DNA of 46,652 nucleotides. It comes from Candidatus Sulfopaludibacter sp. SbA3 (GTDB taxonomy: Bacteria; Acidobacteriota; Terriglobia; Bryobacterales; Bryobacteraceae). The notes under the pieces were generated by a model. It did no database searches. It saw only the letters and a list, made by a program, of their open reading frames with translations, and was not told the DNA's origin. Shown in pieces: positions 8,298-16,097 of this stretch (positions are counted from its first letter, which is position 1; each line of letters begins with the position of its first letter). Position numbers and translations under genes: made by a program. The stretch covers positions 1-46,652 of the forward strand of contig CAMATG010000004.1 of assembly GCA_945860645.1 (NCBI GenBank), read 5' to 3'.

Positions 8298-9062
8298 CTA
8301 CTCTTCGATCACGAACCGGCCGCCGGCCAGTTTCGCGTCCGCCCACATGGTGAACGTCGTCCACCCGGCCAGGCGCATCAGCGACAGATGGGCCGTAACC
8401 GATTGAAAAATATTGATTTTCGATTCCCCGAACTGGCGCCGGTCAACCGGCATCGGCAGTTCCTTGACGCGGAAACCGTGGAACATGGCGCGCACCATGA
8501 TTTCGGCGATGGCCGCGAAGCCGTCGGAGTTGAACTTCACCTTCTTGACGACTTCTCGGCGGTAGGCCCGGTGCATCGGCGTGAAACTGTGCACTTCGTT
8601 CCCCAGGATGCCGCGGTAGACCCAGCTGGCGCCCTGGCTCAGCACCTTGCGCACCGGGTGCACCGAACCCGTGCCGCTCTCGGGGTGCCACGGCGAGGCG
8701 GTGACGATGTCGGCGCCTTCCTGCAGCATCCGCACCATCTGCGGCAACGTTTCAGGGGCAAACGTGCAATCACTGTCCATCGTGCAGACGATCGGGGCGA
8801 TGGCGTTGGCGAACCCTGTCCGAACCGACGCGCCCAAACCCTTGTTCGAGGGATGATGCACGACGCGAATCCAATCATGCCCCTTGGCGATCACGTTCAA
8901 CGCTTCGCGCGTCCCATCCTTGGACCCATCGTTGACAAAAAGAACTTCCCAGCCCGCCATCTGTCCGGCATCGTGCATCGCAGTCAGGCGACGCATCAAC
9001 TGGGGGAGGCCGTCGATTTCGTTATAGCAGGGGACAATAAGGGTGACTAAACTGCCAGGCAT
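8298..9062 (-). CDS. Family 2 glycosyltransferase, polyprenyl-phosphate type
   Basis: The start MPGSLVTLIVPCYNEID (254 residues) has GGAG eight bases upstream; a longer frame exists but lacks such a site. The GT-A fold is clear: LIVPCYNE, FVNDGSKDGT, the DXD-like string TMDSDCTFAPE, and an acceptor region with the conserved basic QFGESKIN. There are no C-terminal membrane helices, so it resembles dolichol-phosphate-mannose synthase or the catalytic part of ArnC-like enzymes that charge polyprenyl phosphate with a sugar on the inner membrane face. It is the first gene of the 9062-5004 minus-strand series. Confidence 0.85.
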   Translation of the reverse strand: MPGSLVTLIVPCYNEIDGLPQLMRRLTAMHDAGQMAGWEVLFVNDGSKDGTREALNVIAKGHDWIRVVHHPSNKGLGASVRTGFANAIAPIVCTMDSDCTFAPETLPQMVRMLQEGADIVTASPWHPESGTGSVHPVRKVLSQGASWVYRGILGNEVHSFTPMHRAYRREVVKKVKFNSDGFAAIAEIMVRAMFHGFRVKELPMPVDRRQFGESKINIFQSVTAHLSLMRLAGWTTFTMWADAKLAGGRFVIEE

Positions 9063-9222
9063 TGGTGAACTCCAGAGGTATTTGGGGGACAACCTCATTC
9101 TGCGGAGCGGGCCTGCTTCGGTCACTCAACTGGAAGTACTCAAACTTAGTTACATTTTTCAGTTGGGCGGGTAGGACTAACGGGTGGGAGACCCGTACTA
9201 GTGCGTATTTGTTTTCAAATAG
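9063..9222. other. Intergenic region with two small inverted repeats
   Basis: The region separates the pduO stop from the GT2 start; both genes lie on the minus strand, so the GT2 promoter should be here. ATTTG-TTTT-CAAAT (9207-9220) lies next to the pduO stop, and ACGGGT-GGGAG-ACCCGT (9180-9196) follows. Neither has a T-run that would make it a convincing terminator. No strong -35/-10 pair was recognised. Confidence 0.4.
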
Positions 9223-9831
9223 TTAGCCCTGGTTTGGCCGCCACAGGGTTTCTGGACGATTTAATAAACGGCTGGCTAAGCGGCTCCAAATAAACAGGGC
9301 ATCGGAGAGCCGATTGAGGTATTGTACGGCCTCTGGCGGGATACTTTCATGGGCGGCGAGGGTGACCGTATGGCGCTCCGCGCGGCGGCAAATGGTGCGG
9401 CAGAGGTGCAATTCGGCATTCAAACGGCAGCCGCCGGGCAGGACAAAGCTGTTTAACGGTTCCAAGGTGGCGTTGGCTTCGTCCATCTCCTGCTCCAGGC
9501 GCGTGACGTCGGCCGCGGTGATCACCGGCTGGCCCGGGCGCAGGTCTTCCATCTCCGTCGCCAGCAGCGACCCCAGATTGAAAAGCTCGTGCTGGACGCG
9601 TGTCAGACGCACGGTCAGCAGGTGCACGGCCGGGACGCCTTCGGGAATGGAGGTGATGGCGAGGCCGAGGGCGGCGTTCAACTCGTCGACGGTCCCGTAG
9701 GCTTCGATGCGCAAAGCGTCCTTCGATACGCGCTGGCCGCCGACCAGCGACGTGCGCCCTTCGTCGCCGGTGCGGGTGTAGATGCGCGACAGGGTGACGT
9801 GCGGATCGTGAAAAGGGGCGTCAGAACTCAT
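9223..9831 (-). CDS. pduO: Cob(I)yrinic acid a,c-diamide adenosyltransferase, PduO type
   Basis: This 202-residue enzyme transfers the adenosyl group of ATP to cob(I)alamin to make adenosylcobalamin. The ATP-binding N-terminus SRIYTRTGDEGRTSLVGG and the downstream RIEAYGTVDELNAALGLA are hallmarks of the PduO family, as are CRTICRRAER and YLNRLSDALFIWSRLASR near the C-terminus. Length is usual for the family. The ATG has GGAG nine bases upstream. It diverges from the DMT transporter with 42 bases between. No other cobalamin gene and no cobalamin riboswitch are visible, so it probably serves salvage. Confidence 0.93.
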   Translation of the reverse strand: MSSDAPFHDPHVTLSRIYTRTGDEGRTSLVGGQRVSKDALRIEAYGTVDELNAALGLAITSIPEGVPAVHLLTVRLTRVQHELFNLGSLLATEMEDLRPGQPVITAADVTRLEQEMDEANATLEPLNSFVLPGGCRLNAELHLCRTICRRAERHTVTLAAHESIPPEAVQYLNRLSDALFIWSRLASRLLNRPETLWRPNQG

Positions 9832-9873
9832 AGTTGTTATTCTCCGTCAGGCCAGTTCGGGGAAGATATAAAA

Positions 9874-11160
9874 ATGCCTCCGCACGCACTGCTGCTTGTA
9901 TTGACGGCGGCGTGTATCCATGCGACTTGGAATTTGTTGGCCAAGCGGGTGCGTGGCGGGATGGAAGTGGTGTGGCTGTACTCGTGCGTGGGCACGCTGG
10001 TGTACGGGCCGTGGGCGGTACATGAGTACGTTGGGATCTGGGAGAGGCTGGGATGGCAGGAGGTGTTGTCGGTCTCGGGCAGCTGTTTCTGGCAACTGGC
10101 GTATTTCGTCTGTCTGCAGCAAGCCTACCGGCACGGGGACCTGTCGCTGGTGTACCCGGTGGCGCGGGGATCCGGGCCATTGGTGGCGACGCTGGGCGCG
10201 CTGGCGATCTACGGGGAAAGCCCTACCGCGCTCGCCTGGATGGGGATTGGGCTGATCAGCGGCGGCGTGTTATTCTTCCTTCGCGGCGCCGCGGGAGCGG
10301 GCGTCTGGTGGGGCATGGCTACGGGATTGTTGATTGGAATCTATAGCTTGTGGGATAAATATGCCGTCAGCGGGTTGCACTTGCCGCCGGTGATGATGGA
10401 GTGGACCACGGACGTTTCGCGGGCGCTGGTACTGGCGCCGTTGGCGTTGCGGCGGGCGGGCGAGACACGGCGCGTTTGGAACGAGGAGCGGATCCGGTTG
10501 ATTCTGATTGGCGCCATGAACCCGCTGAGCTACATTCTGGTGCTGACGGCGCTGACCGTTTCCCCGCTGCACCGCGTGGCGCCGATGCGGGAGATCAGCA
10601 TCGTGCTGGGGGCCATTCTGGGGGCGAAGTTCCTGGGCGAACGGCAGAGCGGGCGGCGGCTGGTGGGGGCCATCATCATGGTGCTGGGTGTGCTGTGCCT
10701 GACCGGATGTTCCGCGGAGCGGCCGGCGTTTCAGCCGAAGTACGACCGTTTGCTGGACCTGCGCGTGGCCGTTCCGCCGCCGGTTCCCGTGCTTTCCAAC
10801 GAAGACACCACCGACGAGGCCGAGATTCAGTTCCGCGCGGCGTTCGTTTTTTACCGGCGCGGCCGTTGGGAGCACGCCATTCCCGCCTTCGCCGAGGTGG
10901 TGGACTACGACGACAACCGGCACGACGCGCGGCTCTATTGGGCGGCTTCGCTCGTTCTGGCCGATCGCGACGGCGAGGCCGTGGAGCTGCTCGACGAGTT
11001 GTTGGAGACCCCGTACGAAATGGCGGCGCGGCCGCTGCTGGCGCGCGTCCTGTTCCGGCAGGGCAAGTTCAAAGAGGCCCGGGAAGTGGCCGGCCCGGCG
11101 GCGAAGGAGAACTTCGACGCCGCCGGGTGGGTGGCACGGTACGACCTGCTGGTGCCGTAG
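9874..11160 (+). CDS. EamA/DMT transporter with in-frame C-terminal TPR extension
   Basis: Start MPPHALLLVLTAACIHATWN has GGGGAAG upstream; 428 residues. Residues 1-279 give about ten hydrophobic segments in two EamA halves typical of drug/metabolite transporters. Where family members normally stop (after GRRLVGAIIMVLGVLCLTG) the frame continues with Cys279 and about 149 soluble residues having TPR-like helices (AAFVFYRRGRWEHAIPAFAEV, LARVLFRQGKFKEAREVAGPA). LCLTGC looks like a lipobox, and an internal ATG at 10678 with GGTGGGGG upstream could start a separate lipoprotein. It abuts the convergent SPFH gene with no spacer. Substrate unknown. Confidence 0.8.
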   Translation: MPPHALLLVLTAACIHATWNLLAKRVRGGMEVVWLYSCVGTLVYGPWAVHEYVGIWERLGWQEVLSVSGSCFWQLAYFVCLQQAYRHGDLSLVYPVARGSGPLVATLGALAIYGESPTALAWMGIGLISGGVLFFLRGAAGAGVWWGMATGLLIGIYSLWDKYAVSGLHLPPVMMEWTTDVSRALVLAPLALRRAGETRRVWNEERIRLILIGAMNPLSYILVLTALTVSPLHRVAPMREISIVLGAILGAKFLGERQSGRRLVGAIIMVLGVLCLTGCSAERPAFQPKYDRLLDLRVAVPPPVPVLSNEDTTDEAEIQFRAAFVFYRRGRWEHAIPAFAEVVDYDDNRHDARLYWAASLVLADRDGEAVELLDELLETPYEMAARPLLARVLFRQGKFKEAREVAGPAAKENFDAAGWVARYDLLVP

Positions 11161-13056
11161 TTACGACAGGCTTTTCAGCAGCGTCGCCGCCAAGGCTTCG
11201 ATGGTTCCGCCGCCGCCGGTGACCAGGATGTTGGGCACGATGGGCGTACCGGATTTGGACAGCGAATCGACGGCGTTCACCAGCGCCGTGGCGTTGGCGC
11301 CCAGCGCGCGGACCTGCGCGTCGAAGGCCTCGGCCTTGGCCAGACCGACGGCGCGGACCTCGGCACCCCGGGCCTGGCCGGTCTGTTCGATGTAGAACGA
11401 CTCGCCTTCGGCTTCGGCCTTGCGGGCGTTGGCGTTATTGGTACGGATGTTCACGCCGACTTTGGACTTCGCCAGCTCCGCCTGCATATCGGCCGTTCCG
11501 CGCGCCTGTTCGGTCTCAATGCGCTGCAGTTGGGCCTGTTTCTGCTGTTCGAAGGTGGCGATCTCCTGCTTCGCAATTTCGCGTTCGGTCAGCACGCCGA
11601 CCAGATCCTGCGGCAGGATCACGTCCTGGATATAGACGCCACGGGTTTCGACGAAGTAGGCCTCCAGCTGCTCGCGGATGCGTTCGTAGGCCGAGCGTTG
11701 GACCTGTTGGCGCGTCTCGATGAACCGCACGGCGGGCATGGATTGCAGGGTGTCCCGGAAGTGGTTGCCGACGGCGGCCTGCAGCACTTCGTCGATCAGG
11801 TTGTTGATCGTGCCGACGGTGGAGATGACGCGCGGAGCGCGGGCATCGGGGATGTGAATCTGGACCTGGAGGTCCATTTTGAAGACGAAGCCCTCGTTGC
11901 TTTTGGCGATGATGGATTCGAGTTTGGCGTCCAGTTTGTGGGCGGCGCTGACGCGTTCGGCCCAGTTGAGGGTGAGAATCGCCGTCGGCACCAGTTCGGC
12001 CTTGTAGCAGTAAGGGTTGATGGGGTATTTGCCGGTGCGGAGCGGTTCCTGCCAGATGCCGCGGTGGCCGGGGCGGACGAGCGTGCCGAATTTGAAGTCG
12101 GTGCCGGAGGTGTCGGCGGTGGGGAGGCCGACGTAGGATTTGACGACGGCGACTTGGCCCTGTTCGACGACCAGCATGGGCACGCGTTCGACGCGAACGA
12201 GGAACGGGTTGAGGTTGTAGGCGCCGTAGAGCAGCGGGTCGTGCTGCAGGCCGATGCGGCCGTTTTGATCGAGGAAGGATTGGAAATCCTGGTAGCTGTT
12301 GTGGAGCTCGTTTTTGCTCGATAGGAGGCGTTCGATGATCTCGGCGTCGGTGGCGGCGCTCTGTTCGATGGTCGCGATATCGGTGTAGCCGCCGAGGCGG
12401 GAGGCGATGTCGCCGGAGGCCAGCGGGTCGCCTTCGTAGACCGTGACGATGCCGATCAGATCCTGCTGCGAGGCCGGATCCCGTTGAATCCGGACGACTT
12501 CCAGGTCCGACGGGTGCAGGCCGAAGCTGGCCGCGGTGAGCGGGCCGTCTTTGGGAATCTGCTCGGAAACGGGGGTGCCGTAGACGCGGTCGCGCGTGAT
12601 GACCAGGAAGGCCACCGGGTGCAGCGGGAGCGTCGTACCGGGCGACAGAACGGGGCGCTGGACGCCTTTCTGGCCGCCGTTTTTGACGAAGGTATCGAGG
12701 TCGGTGAACTGGCCGAACTCCTGGCGGTAGACGGCGGATTTGGCGCCGTTGGGCAGCGGATTGCCGATTTGGGCGATCACCACGCCGATCTGCCCGGCCG
12801 GGATCTGCACCCAGGGGTATTTCTGCACGGCGTAGAGAAGGCAGAATTGGAAACGGATGCCAGGCATGAGCAGTTCGGCCTGGTAGCCGGCTTCGCCTTG
12901 GAAGGCGATGGGGTTGTCGTCGGTCAAGCGCCGGTTAGAGAAGCGGCGCGTTACAAGGCCCACTTCCGTGGGGCCGATGCGATGCAGGGATAGGAGAATC
13001 AAAATCCCGGCAAGGGTAAGAAGTACAGCAAGTACAACTAGGGTTAGGGTCAACAT
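11161..13056 (-). CDS. Flotillin-like SPFH/Band-7 membrane protein
   Basis: The protein has 631 residues, starting with one membrane helix (LTLVVLAVLLTLAGILILLSL) and then an SPFH region (IGPTEVGLVTRRFSNRR, repeated VEQGQVAVVKSYVGLP). The C-terminal third is a long alanine- and glutamate-rich coiled coil (about residues 450-590: REIAKQEIATFEQQKQAQLQ, ARKAEAEGESFYIEQTGQAR), as in flotillins that assemble into membrane rings. This one is longer than FloT, and its two SPFH-like stretches suggest an internal duplication or insertion. The start lies 5 bases from an inverted repeat. No NfeD-like partner is adjacent. Confidence 0.82.
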   Translation of the reverse strand: MLTLTLVVLAVLLTLAGILILLSLHRIGPTEVGLVTRRFSNRRLTDDNPIAFQGEAGYQAELLMPGIRFQFCLLYAVQKYPWVQIPAGQIGVVIAQIGNPLPNGAKSAVYRQEFGQFTDLDTFVKNGGQKGVQRPVLSPGTTLPLHPVAFLVITRDRVYGTPVSEQIPKDGPLTAASFGLHPSDLEVVRIQRDPASQQDLIGIVTVYEGDPLASGDIASRLGGYTDIATIEQSAATDAEIIERLLSSKNELHNSYQDFQSFLDQNGRIGLQHDPLLYGAYNLNPFLVRVERVPMLVVEQGQVAVVKSYVGLPTADTSGTDFKFGTLVRPGHRGIWQEPLRTGKYPINPYCYKAELVPTAILTLNWAERVSAAHKLDAKLESIIAKSNEGFVFKMDLQVQIHIPDARAPRVISTVGTINNLIDEVLQAAVGNHFRDTLQSMPAVRFIETRQQVQRSAYERIREQLEAYFVETRGVYIQDVILPQDLVGVLTEREIAKQEIATFEQQKQAQLQRIETEQARGTADMQAELAKSKVGVNIRTNNANARKAEAEGESFYIEQTGQARGAEVRAVGLAKAEAFDAQVRALGANATALVNAVDSLSKSGTPIVPNILVTGGGGTIEALAATLLKSLS

Positions 13057-13060
13057 AGCG

Positions 13061-13091
13061 GTCTTCGCGGATTAAAAAACCGTGCGAAGAC
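13061..13091. promoter_or_regulatory. Inverted repeat in the leader between SPFH and DUF3592 genes
   Basis: GTCTTCGC (13061-13068) and GCGAAGAC (13084-13091) are perfect 8-base arms around an A/T-rich centre with six A residues. It begins 5 bases upstream of the SPFH start codon. It could be a regulator site or a leader hairpin that limits translation of the SPFH gene. No partner regulator is identified. Confidence 0.35.
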
Positions 13092-13179
13092 AATCCGTCA
13101 TACACAGATACCGTTGCAACATTCCGGCTGTTCCATGATTTGGATAAATGCGGAATGGGCCATACTGGGGGTTGGACTT

Positions 13180-13647
13180 ATGAAGCCTTCGCGACGTGTT
13201 TTGGGCAAGATGTTCACGTATTTGGGCCTGTTTTTGACGGGTATGGGGTTAATCGGCGTCCTGGGGCCGTACCTGGAACTGCAGCGTTCGAACAAGATCA
13301 CGGCGCAGGTGGTGAGCAACGATATCGCCCACCGGCAGACGGGAGCCTTCGGGTTTCGACTGCAGCTGAAGTGGGAGCGGCCGGAGGGGGAACAGCGCAC
13401 GACCATCACGACGGTGGTGCGGGCGAAGTCGGAAGCCGAGGCGCGGGAGAGCTATCGGGGCAAGCATCTGGCGGCCGGTCAGAGCTACGAGTTTTTTACC
13501 GATCCGGAGAACCCGGAACGCATTCAGCCGTTCAAGGGTTACAACCCGGGGACGTTTGGAAAGTTCATCGCCATCGCGCTGGCCGGGGTGGTGGTGTTTT
13601 TCGTGGGGATGACGATCGTGCGCGGGACGAATAAAGAGAAGCGTTAG
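13180..13647 (+). CDS. DUF3592-like membrane protein
   Basis: Start MKPSRRVLGKMFTYLGLF with GGGGG upstream gives 155 residues; an ATG 66 bases earlier lacks a good site. There are two membrane helices (residues of about 11-31 and 125-147) around an extracytoplasmic domain with the repeated strands seen in DUF3592 (TAQVVSNDIAHR, FTDPENPERIQPFKGYNPG). The function of this domain is unknown. It diverges from the SPFH gene, and its stop overlaps the convergent cbrC-like stop by 4 bases. Confidence 0.65.
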   Translation: MKPSRRVLGKMFTYLGLFLTGMGLIGVLGPYLELQRSNKITAQVVSNDIAHRQTGAFGFRLQLKWERPEGEQRTTITTVVRAKSEAEARESYRGKHLAAGQSYEFFTDPENPERIQPFKGYNPGTFGKFIAIALAGVVVFFVGMTIVRGTNKEKR

Positions 13648-14159
13648 GTTTCGTCGGCGTAGGCCAGATATTTGCCGCAGTGGAGGCAGCGGAAGACATA
13701 GGCCGTTGGCTCTTCCTCTTTCTTCAATGCGGCGATGTATTTTTTGCCCAACGGGGCGAGCGCGGGCTTGGCCGCAGCGAATTCGCCATCGAGCTCCGCC
13801 GCGCCGGCCCTGCCGAGGTAGGCCGCCGCGTCGCCACAGCAGGTCAACCACTGCTCCTGCTGCCAGGCGTTGAAGCCCGGCGTGCGATTGGCGAGTTCGT
13901 CCAGGATACGCGGGTCGTCGATGTCCTCAATGGTTCCGGTATCGGTGAACTCCGCCCGGAACTGGCGCGCCGCCGAGCCATCGGCGACGCACCACGGGCA
14001 GAGGCAGCCGGACAGATAGTGGAAGATCTCCGAGTAGGCCGGACCCATGTAGACGTAGCCCCTTTTTCGGTTGCAGCAGAGACAGGGTTTGTCGGGATTC
14101 GCCTCCACGCTACCGGTGGCGACGGGGTCGGGATGGTATTTCGTTACCGGGAGTTCCAT
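13644..14159 (-). CDS. CbrC/UPF0167 family cysteine-rich protein
   Basis: The 171-residue protein matches the CbrC (UPF0167) pattern: a start with KYHPDPVATGS, then CLCC, GYVYMGPAYSE, CLCPWCVADGSAARQF, a middle LTCCGD, and a closing CLHCGKYL. The cysteine pairs suggest zinc binding. In E. coli CbrC is linked to colicin E2 tolerance under CreBC control, but its biochemical function is not known. Here it lies 39 bases after dut on the same strand, so they may be cotranscribed. Confidence 0.85.
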   Translation of the reverse strand: MELPVTKYHPDPVATGSVEANPDKPCLCCNRKRGYVYMGPAYSEIFHYLSGCLCPWCVADGSAARQFRAEFTDTGTIEDIDDPRILDELANRTPGFNAWQQEQWLTCCGDAAAYLGRAGAAELDGEFAAAKPALAPLGKKYIAALKKEEEPTAYVFRCLHCGKYLAYADET

Positions 14160-14198
14160 TGGCAGGTAGTGCGAATTCCGGTGCGGAAAGTGATCAGA

Positions 14199-14630
14199 CT
14201 ATCTTCCCGATGAGCCAAACCCTCCCTCGCCGCGGGTGGTGTCGGACAGATCGCCTTCTTCAATCTCCACCGCTTCGTACCGCGCGATGACCATCTGGGC
14301 GATGCGGTCGCCTTTGGAGACCTGATACGCTTGCCGGCCAAGGTTGATCAGAATCACTTTCACTTCGCCGCGGTAGCCCGGGTCAATGGTGCCGGGGCTG
14401 TTGGGAACGCTGATGGCGTGTTTGAACGCCAGGCCCGAACGGGGGCGGATTTGCGCTTCAAAGCCGGGCGGCAGTTCGATGGAAAGGCCCGTCGGCACGG
14501 CTTGCGGAACGTTCGGCTCCAACAGCGCATCGGCTACGGAAAACAGGTCCATGCCGGCGTCTTCTTCGGGGCCGTGGGCGTATTGCGGGATCACGGCGTC
14601 AGGGTGGAGCTTGCGTATACGGAGTTTCAT
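14199..14630 (-). CDS. dut: Deoxyuridine 5'-triphosphate nucleotidohydrolase (dUTPase)
   Basis: This 143-residue trimeric dUTPase converts dUTP to dUMP and pyrophosphate. All five motifs are present: EDAGMDLFS, PRSGLAFKH, GTIDPGYRGEVKVILINLG (with the catalytic Asp), GDRIAQMVI, and the arm RGEGGFGSSGR. The start MKLRIRKLHPDA is the natural family start; an open frame that continues across the neighbouring gene is an antisense shadow. Its product dUMP is the substrate of the ThyX-type enzyme encoded divergently only 21 bases away, an apt pair for dTMP synthesis. Confidence 0.96.
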   Translation of the reverse strand: MKLRIRKLHPDAVIPQYAHGPEEDAGMDLFSVADALLEPNVPQAVPTGLSIELPPGFEAQIRPRSGLAFKHAISVPNSPGTIDPGYRGEVKVILINLGRQAYQVSKGDRIAQMVIARYEAVEIEEGDLSDTTRGEGGFGSSGR

Positions 14631-14651
14631 TGGGATGCTGGAGATTCCAGT

Positions 14652-16088
14652 ATGCCTGAACGCATCAGAAGGCAGATTCTCGCCATCGCGCCCATGCCGC
14701 CCGAAAAGAGCGCGTACGCCTTGGCGCGTTACAGCCGTTCGGCGGACTCCATCACCGAATCGCTCGCGTGGGTGCGTACCCACGACTCCTCCAAATTTCT
14801 GGAGAGCTTCTATTTTCAATACGGCCACGCCTCCATCGCCGACCTCGGCCACATCGTGATGTGCTTTGAAGGCATCTCCGAACTCGCCGCCGCCGAAGTG
14901 GAAGACGAGCAGCTGTGGGATGGCCAGGCGAAATCGTCCCGCTATCAGGACTTCGGCAAGTCCGGCTTCATCACCCCGCCCGAGTTCACCCCGGCCGACG
15001 CGGCCACCTACGAGGCCGCCGGCAACGCCCTGCTGGCCGCCTACCGCGAAGTGCACGACGCGTCGTTTGAATATCTCTGTGCCCAGCTCCCTCGCCCGGA
15101 GGAGATGAAGCCCGACGCCTACCAGCGCAACATCGCCGCCCGCGCCTTCGACGTCGCCCGTTATCTGCTCTTCTGGGGCGTGCCGACCAACGTGGGCCAG
15201 GTAACCTCCATCCGGACACTGGAAAAACAGATCCAGCGGCTGAAGGCTTCGCCCTACGCCGAGATGCGCGCCATCGGCGACGAAATCGCCGTCGCCTGCG
15301 CTGCCGAACCCGGTTGCAAGTGGGATCTCGAGCTCCCCGCCGAACCCCTCGCCCCGACCCTCGCCAAGTACTGCACCGCCGATGAGCATCTCCGCGAATC
15401 CCGCGACGATCTCCGTGTCTGGGCCGCCCAGAACCTCGGTTCGTTCTCCGATCCCAGTGAGGAAGCCGTCGATCTGCTGAAGCCGACCGACACCGTGGCC
15501 GACATCGTCGCCACACTGCTCTACCCGGTTTCCAATTGGTCCTTCCGCGCTTTGTACGACTGGGCCGCCGGCGTCTCCGCCGCCGTTCGCGCCGAGGTGA
15601 TCGACACCGCCGTCCGCTCCCGCACCCGCCGCGACGACCTGCTCCGCGAGTTCCGCGGCAACCTCTACTGCTACGACATGGTGATGGACATCGGCGCCTA
15701 CCGCGACTTCCACCGTCATCGCCGTTGCCAGCAGTATCGCCAGGCATACGCCGGTAATCTGGGCTACGACGTGCCCGAGGTTGTACACGCCTCTGGTATG
15801 GAGGCAACCTACCGCAACGCGATGGACAATGCCTTCAAGACCGTCCGCGCGCTCCCCGCTCCCGGTTCGGACTACCTGCTCCCGTTTGGCGCCCGCTCCC
15901 GCTTCCTGTTCAAGATGGACTTCGCCGAAGCCGAATACATCGCCCGCATTCGCAGCGGCGTGAAGGGCCACTTCAGCTACCGCAAGGTGGCCTGGGAGAT
16001 GAAGTGCGCCATGGAACGGCTGGAGCCCGAGCTCGGCCGCCTGCTGCAGGCCACGCCCCCGTGGATTGAAGATCCGCTCAAGCGCTAA
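14652..16088 (+). CDS. thyX: FAD-dependent thymidylate synthase ThyX, long (duplicated) form
   Basis: The 478-residue protein starts at MPERIRRQILAIAP with GGAG upstream. It is about twice the length of classical ThyX and looks like two diverged Thy1 halves. The N-terminal half has HDSSKFLESFYFQYGHASI and SSRYQDF (Ser96-Arg97-Tyr98). The C-terminal half has RDFHRHRRCQQYRQ with RHRR at 355-358. Classical ThyX places RHRxxSxxxxSxRY in one segment, so its elements appear divided here. ThyX methylates dUMP with methylene-tetrahydrofolate and FADH2. Its divergent neighbour is dut. Long ThyX-like proteins are known in several phyla, and activity of this subgroup is not assured. Confidence 0.82.
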   Translation: MPERIRRQILAIAPMPPEKSAYALARYSRSADSITESLAWVRTHDSSKFLESFYFQYGHASIADLGHIVMCFEGISELAAAEVEDEQLWDGQAKSSRYQDFGKSGFITPPEFTPADAATYEAAGNALLAAYREVHDASFEYLCAQLPRPEEMKPDAYQRNIAARAFDVARYLLFWGVPTNVGQVTSIRTLEKQIQRLKASPYAEMRAIGDEIAVACAAEPGCKWDLELPAEPLAPTLAKYCTADEHLRESRDDLRVWAAQNLGSFSDPSEEAVDLLKPTDTVADIVATLLYPVSNWSFRALYDWAAGVSAAVRAEVIDTAVRSRTRRDDLLREFRGNLYCYDMVMDIGAYRDFHRHRRCQQYRQAYAGNLGYDVPEVVHASGMEATYRNAMDNAFKTVRALPAPGSDYLLPFGARSRFLFKMDFAEAEYIARIRSGVKGHFSYRKVAWEMKCAMERLEPELGRLLQATPPWIEDPLKR

Positions 16089-16097
16089 TCGCATCAC

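Noticed and set aside
9180-9196. Hairpin as terminator of pduO
   Set aside because: The stem has only six pairs, and no T-run follows on the minus strand.
9832-9873. Cobalamin riboswitch before pduO
   Set aside because: Only 42 bases separate the divergent starts, too short for the element, and no B12-box-like sequence was seen.
10678-11160. Separate lipoprotein gene as the main annotation
   Set aside because: The possible signal MVLGVLCLTGC has no basic n-region, and the frame is unbroken from the transporter, so the fusion was kept as the primary call.
14631-16097. Upstream extension of the dut reading frame across the thyX gene
   Set aside because: It is antisense to recognisable ThyX and is not needed, as dUTPase has a complete natural start at 14630.
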